A stretch of 64,000 nt of DNA from DASXHD01 sp036488725 (GTDB lineage Bacteria > Myxococcota_A > Polyangia > Polyangiales > Polyangiaceae): positions 13,304 through 77,303 of the forward strand of contig DASXHD010000058.1 of the NCBI GenBank assembly GCA_036488725.1, read 5' to 3'. Position numbers and translations under genes: made by a program. Below are positions 7,163-15,052 of this stretch, one piece after another. The stretch's first letter is position 1. Each line of letters starts with the position of its first letter. The notes under the pieces are model-generated. The model was not told where the DNA came from and did no database searches. It saw only the letters and a program-made list of their open reading frames with translations.

Positions 7163-9382
7163 TCAGATTTTCTTCCAGAGTTTGCCGGCCTCGTATTGCG
7201 GCGGCCACCACACGTCGACGCCTTGTTCCTTCGCCGCGTGGAGCGTGAAGTTCGGATCGTCGAGGTGCGGCCGCGCGATCGCGCAGAGGTCGGCGCGGCC
7301 CGCGGCGAGGATCGTGTTCACATGATCGCCGCTCGCGACGTTGCCGACCGCGATGGTCGGAATTTTCGCTTCGTGCCGGATGCGATCGGCGAACCGCGTC
7401 TGCCACATGCGCCCGAAGATCGGCTTCGCGTTCGGCGTGGTCTGGCCGGTCGACACGTTGACTGCGTCGCAACCGTGCGCTTTCAGCATCGACGAGAAAG
7501 CGACCGAGTCTTCTTCGGTCATGCCGTCGTCCTCCCAATCGATCGCCGAGATGCGCACGGTGATCGGTCTGTCCGCGGGCCACTCGGCGCGCACGGCGTC
7601 GAACACGGCGAGCGGGAATTTCGCGCGCGCTTCGATCGCGCCGCCGAAGTCGTCGGTGCGCCGATTGGTGAGCGGCGAGAGGAAGCTCGCGAGCAAGTAA
7701 CCGTGCGCCATGTGAATCTCGAGCATGTCGAAGCCCGCAGCGAGCGCGCGCTTCGCGGCGGCGCGGTATTGCGCGAGCACGACCTCCATGTCGCGCGCGT
7801 CCATCGCTTTGGGGACTTGGCTCTGGGGCAAATACGGAATCGCCGACGCGCTGAGGATCGGCCACGCGCCCTGCTCGAGCGGCTGATCCATGCCTTCCCA
7901 CATGAGCTTCGTCGCGCCCTTGCGGCCCGCGTGACCGAGCTGGAGGCCGATCTTCGCGCGTGACCGTGCGTGCACGAAGTCGACGATGCGTTTCCACGCC
8001 GGGACGTGCGCGTCGTCGTAGATGCCGGCGCAGCCGGGCGTGATGCGGCCCTCCGGCGAGACGTCGGTCATCTCGGCGATGACGAGGCCCGCGCCGCCCA
8101 TCGCGCGCGCGCCGAGGTGCACGAGGTGAAAATCGTTCGGCGTGCCGTTGGTTGCAGAATACATGCACATCGGCGAGACGACGACGCGGTTCTCGACGCG
8201 CATCCCGCGGAGCGAAAACGGCGTGAACATCGGCGGGCGCCCGCCTTCGGAGAGCTCGGCGACGACGCGCGCGACGAGCGCCGCGTCGCGCAGCTTCAAG
8301 TTTTCGTACGTGATGCGCTTGCTCCGCGTGAGCAAGTTGAACGCGAGCTGCAGCGGGGTCTGCACGTCGTGCCAGCGCTTCACGTTCTCGAAGAAGAGCA
8401 AGCTGTCTTGCGCGGCGCGTTGCACGCGCGCGGACTGATCTTTGCGCTCGGCCTCGTAGGCGCCGAGCGCCGCGCCGAGATCGGTTGCGCCTTCGAGGTG
8501 CTTGGCGAGCGCGATCGCGTCTTCCATCGCGAGCTTGGTGCCCGAGCCGATCGAAAAGTGCGCGGTGCGCGCCGCGTCCCCGAGGAGCGCGATGTTCTCG
8601 GTGAACCAGCGCTCGTTTTTGATCGTCGGAAAGCTCACCCAGAGCGACTTGTTGGTGAGGAGGCGATGACCCTTCAGATATTTCGCGAAGAGCTTCTCGA
8701 GGTACGCGACGCTCTCTTCGGTCGTCGCGCGGTCGAGGCCGGCGGCCTTCCACGACGCCTCGTCGCACTCGATGATGAACGTGCTCGTCTCGGCGTCGAA
8801 CGGGTACGCGTGGACTTGGAAGATGCCGTGCTCGTTCTTTTCGAAGATGAACGTGAACGCGTCGAGCCGGAGGTTCGTGCCGAGCCAAATGTATTTGCAC
8901 CGGCGGACGTCGATGCTCGGCTGGAGCTTGGCTTCCCAACGTTTGCGAACTTTGCTGTTCACGCCGTCGGCGCCGAGCAAGAGATCGTTTTCGGCGGCGA
9001 GGCGCTCGATGTCCGCGGTCTCGATCTCGCGGTTGAACTCCATCCGCACGCCGAGATCGTGCGCGCGGTGCTGGAGGACCCCGAGGAGCGCGCGCCGCCC
9101 CATGCCGGCGAAGCCGTGGCCCGTCGAGCGAATGCGCTCGCCGTGGACGAAGACGTCGATGTCGGTCCAGTGGACGAACGCGGACTGGATCGCGTCGTGC
9201 GTCACGGCGTCGGCCGCGAGAAAATTCGAGAGCGTCTCGTCGCTGAAGACGACGCCCCAGCCGAACGTCTCGAGCGCCGCGTTGCGTTCGTAGAGAACGA
9301 TGTCGTCCTCGGGGTGCGCTTTTTTTCGCAGGATCGCGAAGTAGAGCGCTGCGGGGCCGCCGCCGACTGCCGCGATTTTCAT
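7163..9382 (-). CDS. Bifunctional FAD monooxygenase / old-yellow-enzyme reductase (2-aminobenzoyl-CoA monooxygenase/reductase-like)
   Basis: A 739-residue fusion. Residues 1-370 are a class A flavin monooxygenase: GGGPAALYFAI at the N-terminus for FAD, and GDAART near residue 280. Residues about 385-739 are an old-yellow-enzyme barrel (SPMCMYSA, HLVHLGARAMGG, LQLGHAGRKG, HMAHGYLLASFLSP, VGNV). The same order occurs in 2-aminobenzoyl-CoA monooxygenase/reductase and in proteins annotated as salicylyl-CoA 5-hydroxylase, which hydroxylate and reduce aromatic CoA esters. An aromatic-acid CoA substrate is therefore likely. Stop and start with the upstream SDR are one base apart, so the two are co-translated. 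No CoA ligase is in the window. Confidence 0.9.
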   Translation of the reverse strand: MKIAAVGGGPAALYFAILRKKAHPEDDIVLYERNAALETFGWGVVFSDETLSNFLAADAVTHDAIQSAFVHWTDIDVFVHGERIRSTGHGFAGMGRRALLGVLQHRAHDLGVRMEFNREIETADIERLAAENDLLLGADGVNSKVRKRWEAKLQPSIDVRRCKYIWLGTNLRLDAFTFIFEKNEHGIFQVHAYPFDAETSTFIIECDEASWKAAGLDRATTEESVAYLEKLFAKYLKGHRLLTNKSLWVSFPTIKNERWFTENIALLGDAARTAHFSIGSGTKLAMEDAIALAKHLEGATDLGAALGAYEAERKDQSARVQRAAQDSLLFFENVKRWHDVQTPLQLAFNLLTRSKRITYENLKLRDAALVARVVAELSEGGRPPMFTPFSLRGMRVENRVVVSPMCMYSATNGTPNDFHLVHLGARAMGGAGLVIAEMTDVSPEGRITPGCAGIYDDAHVPAWKRIVDFVHARSRAKIGLQLGHAGRKGATKLMWEGMDQPLEQGAWPILSASAIPYLPQSQVPKAMDARDMEVVLAQYRAAAKRALAAGFDMLEIHMAHGYLLASFLSPLTNRRTDDFGGAIEARAKFPLAVFDAVRAEWPADRPITVRISAIDWEDDGMTEEDSVAFSSMLKAHGCDAVNVSTGQTTPNAKPIFGRMWQTRFADRIRHEAKIPTIAVGNVASGDHVNTILAAGRADLCAIARPHLDDPNFTLHAAKEQGVDVWWPPQYEAGKLWKKI

Positions 9383-9383
9383 G

Positions 9384-10043
9384 TCATGCGCGTCCGTAGA
9401 CTGGGACGACCGCGCCGGAGACGTCGCGCGCGCCGTCGGAGAGCAGGAAGGCGACGACCGCGGCCGCCGAGCTCGTCGTCACCCAGCGCGAGAAATCGGC
9501 TTTCGGCATCGACGCGCGGTTCGCGGGCGTGTCCATCGTGCTCGGAAGGATGCTGTTGATGCGCACGCCGTGCTCGAGCACTTCGGCGGCGGAGGCCTGA
9601 GCGAGCGCGACGGCGGCGCTCTTGCTCGCGGTGTACGCGGCGGCGTTCGCGCCCGTCCACGGTCGCTCGACGTTGCGCGAGCCGATGACGACGATCGCGC
9701 CGCGCTTTCGCGCGACCATGCCCGGCAAGAGCGAGCGAAGCGCGGCGTGCACGGTGCGAACGTTGGAGTCCAGCATCGCGTCGAGCGCGCTCTCGTCTTT
9801 CGCTTCGTGCATGGGCGCGCCGCCGGCCCAGCCCCCCGCGATGAGCGCGGCGTATTCGTACGCGCCGTCTTCGATCGAAACGTGCGCGGTCGCGCGCGGA
9901 GCGAGCTCGGCGGCGAGCGCGTCGAGACGCGCGCGGGCTTGCGGGCGGTCGACGAGCGCGACGTCGTCGCCGCGCGCAGCGAGCGTTCGAGCGACCGCCG
10001 CGCCGAGCGCGCCCGCGGCTCCGGTGACGAGGCAAAGCGCCAT
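9384..10043 (-). CDS. Short-chain dehydrogenase/reductase (SDR)
   Basis: A 219-residue classical SDR. It has the NAD(P)-binding TGAAGALGAA motif at residues 7-16, NVRTVHAAL, a Ser in the IGSRN strand, and the catalytic YTASK tetrad segment around residue 143. The helix after it reads INSILPSTMDTP. It sits directly upstream of the monooxygenase/reductase fusion (TGA, one base, ATG), so it probably handles an alcohol or ketone intermediate of the same aromatic pathway; this is inferred from position. Sixteen bases separate it from the upstream lipoprotein gene. Confidence 0.92.
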   Translation of the reverse strand: MALCLVTGAAGALGAAVARTLAARGDDVALVDRPQARARLDALAAELAPRATAHVSIEDGAYEYAALIAGGWAGGAPMHEAKDESALDAMLDSNVRTVHAALRSLLPGMVARKRGAIVVIGSRNVERPWTGANAAAYTASKSAAVALAQASAAEVLEHGVRINSILPSTMDTPANRASMPKADFSRWVTTSSAAAVVAFLLSDGARDVSGAVVPVYGRA

Positions 10044-10059
10044 CGAAGGGGACTCTAGC

Positions 10060-11013
10060 CTAGTTGCAACACACGGTGAACGACTCGCCGACGTAGGTCA
10101 TGTGCGACGCGCCCGACGTGACATTGCATTTGTAGCTGCCGCCCTTGAGGTTCGGCTTCACGTTGGCGGAAGCGAAATTGCCGATTTGGCCGCCGCCGAG
10201 CGCGTGGCACTGGCCGTCCATCGGAAACGACTGGTCGCCCATCGTGCAGCCGTTGTCGGTGTAGAGATGAGCCGTGCTCGGCGTGCAGTCGCCGACCGGG
10301 CTGCACGTGCAGCCGTCACACGTGACTTGCGGCGTGCTGCCGACGTAGAACGGGCCGCTCGGATAATTGGTCGGGCACGTCTGGGCGTTGCCCGCGACGT
10401 AGACGCACGCGCGGAGCGCGCCTTGCGCGGCGCAGACGCTCTCGTCCGACGCACAATCGGGAACGCAGAGCCGCACGTTTTGGTTCGTGGACGGTGGCGC
10501 GACCGACGTGCCGCCGCCGCACCCGCCGACCAGCGCGGGCGGATCGTCTTGGACGCTCTCGCCGTTGAACGTCGGCTCGTTGGTCGCCGTGCAGGTCCCG
10601 CTGAGCGCGATGCTCCCGCCGGTCCCGCACGCGCCGGCGACGCCGTAGTGATAGTTGATCGTCGTCGTCGCGCACGTGGGCGCTCCGCCGTCGGTGCAGT
10701 TGCAGCCGCACGTCGGCGCGTCGGGCGCCGCCAAGACCAAATCGTGCGTGTCGTATCCGGCCGGGCACGGCGCGGCCGCGTCGGGCGAGTAGAGCGCGGG
10801 CATGCGAGACGGCGCGGCGTCGGCACACGAGGCCGCTCCCGCGTCGGCGCAGACGACGGGCTCTTGCTGCACGTCCGCCGGCGCGTCGACCGATGCTTCG
10901 ACGGGCGACGCCTCGACGCTCGCGTCGAACGGAAATCCGCTCTCGTCGAGACCGCACCCGGCGATCGCGACGCCGAGCAAGACGAGCGACGTCGTTCTCA
11001 CGGGAGACAGCAT
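10060..11013 (-). CDS. Cys-rich lipoprotein B of a tandem paralogous pair
   Basis: A 317-residue lipoprotein with signal peptide ending AIAGC and an Asp/Ala/Val tether (DASVEASPVEASVDAPAD). The mature region has over twenty cysteines in blocks such as CPAGYDTHD, CGCNCTDGG and CDGCTCSPVGDC, and ends TVCCN. The same block order appears in the upstream gene, so the two look like a tandem duplication. The start overlaps the upstream gene by 16 bases; a GTG 12 bases later is an alternative. No known domain is recognised. A structural or binding surface role is only a guess. Confidence 0.8.
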   Translation of the reverse strand: MLSPVRTTSLVLLGVAIAGCGLDESGFPFDASVEASPVEASVDAPADVQQEPVVCADAGAASCADAAPSRMPALYSPDAAAPCPAGYDTHDLVLAAPDAPTCGCNCTDGGAPTCATTTINYHYGVAGACGTGGSIALSGTCTATNEPTFNGESVQDDPPALVGGCGGGTSVAPPSTNQNVRLCVPDCASDESVCAAQGALRACVYVAGNAQTCPTNYPSGPFYVGSTPQVTCDGCTCSPVGDCTPSTAHLYTDNGCTMGDQSFPMDGQCHALGGGQIGNFASANVKPNLKGGSYKCNVTSGASHMTYVGESFTVCCN

Positions 11014-11948
11014 ACGGTCACCGTGTTTTCGAAAAGCGCCGAGCCGCTGCCGCCGTCGGCGGCGCACGTCACCGGCGGTACCGTCGGCACGTAGAGGAAG
11101 CTGTTCACTTTGCCGGCGCCGCCGGGCGTCGGGCACGTGAGCGGCGCGACCGGCACGTTGTAAGCGTTCGAGCAGTCCGTGGCCATCGAGCCGTAGGCCG
11201 TCGCGGTACAGTCCGCCGGCGGCGCGACGGTGCATCCGCACGCGCCGCACTGCACGCCGACTTGATCGGCCGGGCCCATCGTCGGTTGCGGCGTGAAGGG
11301 CGGAGGGCACGTCTCGCTGCCCGACGCGATGATGCAGCGCGAGAAACCGCCGGCGTTCGCGCCGCAATAGTCCACGCTGCACCCGGGCGCGCACGCGGTC
11401 GCGGTCTTCGCCGTCCACGCGCCGGTCCCGCCGTCGACCGCGGTGCACGTCGGCGTCCCGGAGACGACCGGCGCCGAAAAACCGATGTGCGGGTCGTTCC
11501 ATCCGGTGTCGATGCACGAGGCGTCGTCACCCGCGTCGAACATGATGACGTTTTGCTTGCACGCGCTGCCGCCGCCGCCGCTGCCGGCGAAGATCGTCCC
11601 GGCGCAGGTGAAGCTCCCGCTCGTCGTGCACGTGCAGGTGCAGGCGCCCGCCTCGAGGCCGAGGTCGTAGCTGTACTTGCTCGTCTTGTAGTCGCCGGGC
11701 GGGCACGCTTGGTCGGCGAGGGCGACGACGGACCACGTCCAGCCCGGGGGCAAAGCGGCGTCGACGCAGGCGCTCGCGTCGATCGTGCTGCAGCCTTGAA
11801 CGACGTCGACCGGAGCATCGCCGGGTGCGTCGGCGCGCACGTCGGTCGAAGCGTCGACCGACCCGCCGTTTTCGTCGAGGCCGCAGGCCGCGCCCGCGCC
11901 GAGCGCGCCGACCAGCACGAGGCCCGCGAAAATCAGCCGACCGCGCAT
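10998..11948 (-). CDS. Cys-rich lipoprotein A of a tandem paralogous pair
   Basis: A 316-residue lipoprotein: signal peptide ending in GAACGL, then an Asp/Ala tether (DASTDVRADAPGDAPVD), then a Cys-rich region with CTCTCTTSGSFTC, CGACGCTVAPPADC and the ending TVCCLP. Length, lipobox context (CGLDE), tether and C-terminal Cys-Cys match lipoprotein B immediately downstream. It is the first gene of a minus-strand run that continues through B, the SDR and the monooxygenase fusion, although co-transcription over the whole run is not proven. Function unknown. Confidence 0.8.
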   Translation of the reverse strand: MRGRLIFAGLVLVGALGAGAACGLDENGGSVDASTDVRADAPGDAPVDVVQGCSTIDASACVDAALPPGWTWSVVALADQACPPGDYKTSKYSYDLGLEAGACTCTCTTSGSFTCAGTIFAGSGGGGSACKQNVIMFDAGDDASCIDTGWNDPHIGFSAPVVSGTPTCTAVDGGTGAWTAKTATACAPGCSVDYCGANAGGFSRCIIASGSETCPPPFTPQPTMGPADQVGVQCGACGCTVAPPADCTATAYGSMATDCSNAYNVPVAPLTCPTPGGAGKVNSFLYVPTVPPVTCAADGGSGSALFENTVTVCCLP

Positions 11949-12026
11949 CGAATCAAGGTTATCGCATCGTCCCTCGAGCCGTGTAAAAATACGCTTGCGC
12001 TGCCGCACGAGACGCCGCACTGACCG

Positions 12027-12851
12027 ATGACGAAAATTCGGACCGCGCTGATCCTGATCGCGCTCGCGACGGCGACGACCGCGGCGCGCGCAGAGGAGGT
12101 TACGGATCCGATCACCGATTTTCGAATGGAGCTCGACGTGCGCGGGCGCGAGCACTGCGTCGTTCTTCCGCGTGATCGGCAGGAGGGCTCGTTCTGTTTG
12201 GAAATGGGCGCGGGGTCGCTCGCCGAGTCGCTCGACCGCAGCTTGGATCAGCCGATCTACGCGGTGTTCGCGCGCGACGACGACGGGTTTTTCGTCGTGT
12301 CGGTCACGCGCGAGGGGGTTCGCGATCCGATTCGCGCCGACCAGCTCGCCGAGTTCGCCGCGAGCGTTCGCACGCAGATCGCGTCGGGCGCGCAGATCGA
12401 GCTCGCCGACGACTTGCCGCCGCCGACGCTCGAGCAAGTGAAGGGCGTGACGATGGTGGTCGTGCCGATGCGCGGGCAAGTGCACGACGCCGAGGAGCAC
12501 GCCGTCGACGAGACGCTGATCTGCTACACGCTCTTCGGATCGCGAGCGTCGTATCGCATCGTCACCAACGGCGACACGGCGCACGCGTCAGACGCCGAGC
12601 GCGTGGTGCGCGCCGCGCTCCAGACGCTGACGCTCGCGCCAGCCGCGGTCGCCGCGCCGAAGCCGACGGGCCTGGGCGATCTCCGGGCGCACGCGCGTGC
12701 GGTCGCGATCGCCGCCGTCGTTCTCCTCGCGCTCGTCTTCGGCGCGTGGCGTTTCATGCGAGATCCGCCGGCGCCCGACGCGCCGGACGGGCCACGTTTT
12801 CGCACGCGTAAGCGCAAAGTCGTTTCGTGGCAGAAGAGCGATCGCTCATAG
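12027..12851 (+). CDS. Exported single-span protein of unknown function
   Basis: A 274-residue protein. It has a signal peptide (MTKIRTALILIALATATTAARA), then an extracytoplasmic domain of about 200 residues without recognised motifs but containing YAVFARDDDGFFVVSVTREG and VVVPMRGQVHD. A membrane span follows at about residues 232-248, then a short basic cytoplasmic tail (RTRKRKVVSW). The topology is periplasmic domain plus C-terminal anchor. It overlaps the convergent RCC1 gene by six bases. The function cannot be read from the sequence. Confidence 0.8.
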   Translation: MTKIRTALILIALATATTAARAEEVTDPITDFRMELDVRGREHCVVLPRDRQEGSFCLEMGAGSLAESLDRSLDQPIYAVFARDDDGFFVVSVTREGVRDPIRADQLAEFAASVRTQIASGAQIELADDLPPPTLEQVKGVTMVVVPMRGQVHDAEEHAVDETLICYTLFGSRASYRIVTNGDTAHASDAERVVRAALQTLTLAPAAVAAPKPTGLGDLRAHARAVAIAAVVLLALVFGAWRFMRDPPAPDAPDGPRFRTRKRKVVSWQKSDRS

Positions 12852-13784
12852 CGTGATCGGCGTCGGCACGTTGCGGATCTCGGTCGTCCCGTCGCCGAGC
12901 TGCCCCCAGTCGTTGACGCCGAAGCAGCGGACCCAGCCGTCTTGCATGAGCGCGCAGGTGAAGTCGTCGCCGAGGGCGACGCCGTCGGCTTCGTAGAGAC
13001 CGTCGACGCGCGTGGGCGGCGCGGTGAGCGAGGGCGCGAGTCGGCTCTGGTGCACGTCGTTCTTGCCCCAGCAAAAAATCGCGCCGTCGCTCACGCGCGC
13101 GCACGAGTGATGCTCGCCGCACGCGATGGCGGTCGCGCCGACGACGCCGGGAACCGCGACGGGCGTCGCGCTCGCTTGGTCGCCGCTGCCGAGCTCGCCG
13201 TCGTCGTTCGCGCCGAAGCACGCGACGGTTTGTTCTTTCGTGACCGCGCACGTGTGGCGGCCGCCGATCGCGATCGCGCTCGCGGTGAGCCCGGCGACGA
13301 GCGCCGCGTCGCCGTCGGCCCAGCAGCTCACCGAGCCGTCGACGAGGATCGCGCACGCGGTCGCCTCGCCGACTGCGATCGACGTCGCGCCGTTCGTCCC
13401 TTGCACTGGAGCGGGCGTTCGATGCGCGGTCCAGCAGAGCACTTTGCCGTCGGCGATGGCGCACGCGCGGTTCGTCGAGCACGCGAGATCGCCCGCGTGC
13501 TCGACGGTCGTGCCGAGACAGCTCGCGCGTCCGTCCTTTCCGAGCGCGCAGACCGCGTCGCCGGCGACGCAGACCTTCGACGCGCCGGTGAGACCCTCGA
13601 CGACGGTCGGTTTTCGATCGCCGCGCGCGCCGGTCTTGCCCCAACAGCGCACCGAGCCGTCCTTCATCGTGGCGCACGCGCGGTCGCCGCGCGCGACCAG
13701 CGTCGCGAACTTGTACGCGTCGCCGTGCTTGCCGTGGCACGCGGCGCCGAGCACGAGCGCGAGGAATGCGAAGCGTCGAATCAC
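12846..13784 (-). CDS. RCC1-repeat lipoprotein
   Basis: A 312-residue protein starting at GTG 13784; the signal peptide ends VLGAACHG, a lipobox. The mature part is a series of RCC1-type blades of about 45 residues, each with the pattern C-A-x-x-x-D-G-S-V-x-C-W-G (for example DRACATMKDGSVRCWGKTG, HSCARVSDGAIFCWGKN, FTCALMQDGWVRCFGVND). This should fold as a seven-bladed beta-propeller with Cys pairs in each blade. Such secreted RCC1 lipoproteins are frequent in myxobacteria and of unknown binding partner. The ribosome binding site is weak. Confidence 0.85.
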   Translation of the reverse strand: MIRRFAFLALVLGAACHGKHGDAYKFATLVARGDRACATMKDGSVRCWGKTGARGDRKPTVVEGLTGASKVCVAGDAVCALGKDGRASCLGTTVEHAGDLACSTNRACAIADGKVLCWTAHRTPAPVQGTNGATSIAVGEATACAILVDGSVSCWADGDAALVAGLTASAIAIGGRHTCAVTKEQTVACFGANDDGELGSGDQASATPVAVPGVVGATAIACGEHHSCARVSDGAIFCWGKNDVHQSRLAPSLTAPPTRVDGLYEADGVALGDDFTCALMQDGWVRCFGVNDWGQLGDGTTEIRNVPTPITL

Positions 13785-13823
13785 GCGGGAGGACCCTACT
13801 CCGATTTGCGTTACTGTCAGGTC

Positions 13824-14375
13824 GTGAAGATTCGCCCGCGCGCCGGGGCTCAGCCGAAGATTTGGGCGCCGAGCATCGTGCAAGAAGGGGCCGAGCTCGG
13901 GCTCGACGTCGTGGTCGGCGCGTTTTGTTTCGTCGCGCGCGGCGCGCGCATCGGAGCCGGGACGCGCATCCAGTCTCACACGTCGATTTGGGAGGGCGTC
14001 GAGCTCGGCCAAGACGTCTTCGTCGGCCCGGCGGCGACGTTCACCAACGTACGTCGTCCGCGCGCGGCACGGCGTCGCGACTTCGAGCGCACAGTGGTGG
14101 GCGACGGCGCGACGATCGGCGCGGCCGCGGTCCTCGTGGCGCCGGTCACCATCGGAGCTCGCGCGATGATCGGCGCCGGCGCGGTCGTGACGAAGGACGT
14201 GCCGCCGAACGCGATCGTCGCCGGCAACCCGGCGCGCATCATCGGCTGGGCCTGCGCGTGCGGCGAGCGCCTTTTTCAGGGCATTTCGCTGAAGCGTGCA
14301 GTCTGCAACCATTGCGAATGCGCCTGGCGGCCGGCCCCGAGCGGCGGGCTCGAAGAAGAGGAAGCGCACCGATGA
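13824..14375 (+). CDS. Hexapeptide-repeat N-acyltransferase with C-terminal Cys motif (WbpD-like)
   Basis: A 183-residue protein from a GTG at 13824. The left-handed beta-helix hexapeptides are clear (IGAGTRIQSHTSIWEGVELG, VVGDGATIGAAAVLVAPVT), ending with AGAVVTKDVPPNAIVAGNPAR-type residues. The segment FTNVRRPRA resembles TNDxYPR of WbpD-type UDP-sugar N-acetyltransferases used for surface polysaccharide sugars. A short C-terminal Cys-rich tail (CACGERL, CNHCECAW) could bind zinc. The stop overlaps the next start (ATGA), so it is co-translated with the GFA-domain gene. Confidence 0.85.
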   Translation: MKIRPRAGAQPKIWAPSIVQEGAELGLDVVVGAFCFVARGARIGAGTRIQSHTSIWEGVELGQDVFVGPAATFTNVRRPRAARRRDFERTVVGDGATIGAAAVLVAPVTIGARAMIGAGAVVTKDVPPNAIVAGNPARIIGWACACGERLFQGISLKRAVCNHCECAWRPAPSGGLEEEEAHR

Positions 14376-15052
14376 AGCACGAGGGCTCTTGTCTCTGCGG
14401 TGAGGTCCGCTTCGAGGTCGACGGCGCGTTCGAACGATTTTTTCTGTGTCATTGCAGTCGGTGTCGCAAAGACTCCGGCTCGGCCCACGGCGCGAATTTG
14501 TTTTCGTCGACGGCGAAGATCCGCTGGCTGTCGGGCGAAGCCCACGTACGGAGCTTTCGCGTGCCCGGGACGCGGCACGAAAAAAGTTTCTGCGCGCGGT
14601 GCGGCTCAGCGCTTCCGCGCGTTCAGATGAACGGCGCTCTTTTGGTCGTGCCAGCGGGCAGCCTCGACAGCACGATCGGCACACGACCCGACGCGCACAT
14701 TTTCGTAGCGAGCCGCGCGCGCTGGGACGACCGTCTCGAGGACGTGCCGCGAGCCGACGAGCTGCCCGGCCGCGGCACCGGCGTTGCAGCGAAACCGAGG
14801 ATGCAAAAGACCAAACAGAAGAAGTCGGGCGTCGAGGGCGAAGGCAGCTACACCGCGTCTCGGCGGTACCGCGCGGGGCTCGAGAAGTCGGTCGCGAAGG
14901 GCGACTCGGCGAAGCTCGCGCGCAAAGCGCAGAAAGCCTACGACGGTCCCGAGGGCGACGAGCTCCGCCGCGCCGAGGCAACGGCCAAGAAGAAAGCGCA
15001 GAAGCCGGCGGCCAAGGCCAAGCCTAAGGCGCGTGGCCGAGCGCCTGCGTGA
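14372..15052 (+). CDS. GFA/CENP-V domain protein with Lys/Ala-rich C-terminal extension
   Basis: A 226-residue protein. Residues 1-135 are a GFA-type zinc domain: CLCGEVRF, CHCSRCRK and CARCG supply the cysteines found in glutathione-dependent formaldehyde-activating family members, whose true reaction is usually unknown. From about residue 140 to the end is a basic helical extension (TASRRYRAGLEKSVAKGD, then Lys/Ala-rich repeats) that is not part of the GFA fold and looks like a separate small protein fused on. The start lies in an ATGA overlap with the acyltransferase gene. It overlaps convergent mgtE by 29 bases. Confidence 0.85.
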   Translation: MKHEGSCLCGEVRFEVDGAFERFFLCHCSRCRKDSGSAHGANLFSSTAKIRWLSGEAHVRSFRVPGTRHEKSFCARCGSALPRVQMNGALLVVPAGSLDSTIGTRPDAHIFVASRARWDDRLEDVPRADELPGRGTGVAAKPRMQKTKQKKSGVEGEGSYTASRRYRAGLEKSVAKGDSAKLARKAQKAYDGPEGDELRRAEATAKKKAQKPAAKAKPKARGRAPA

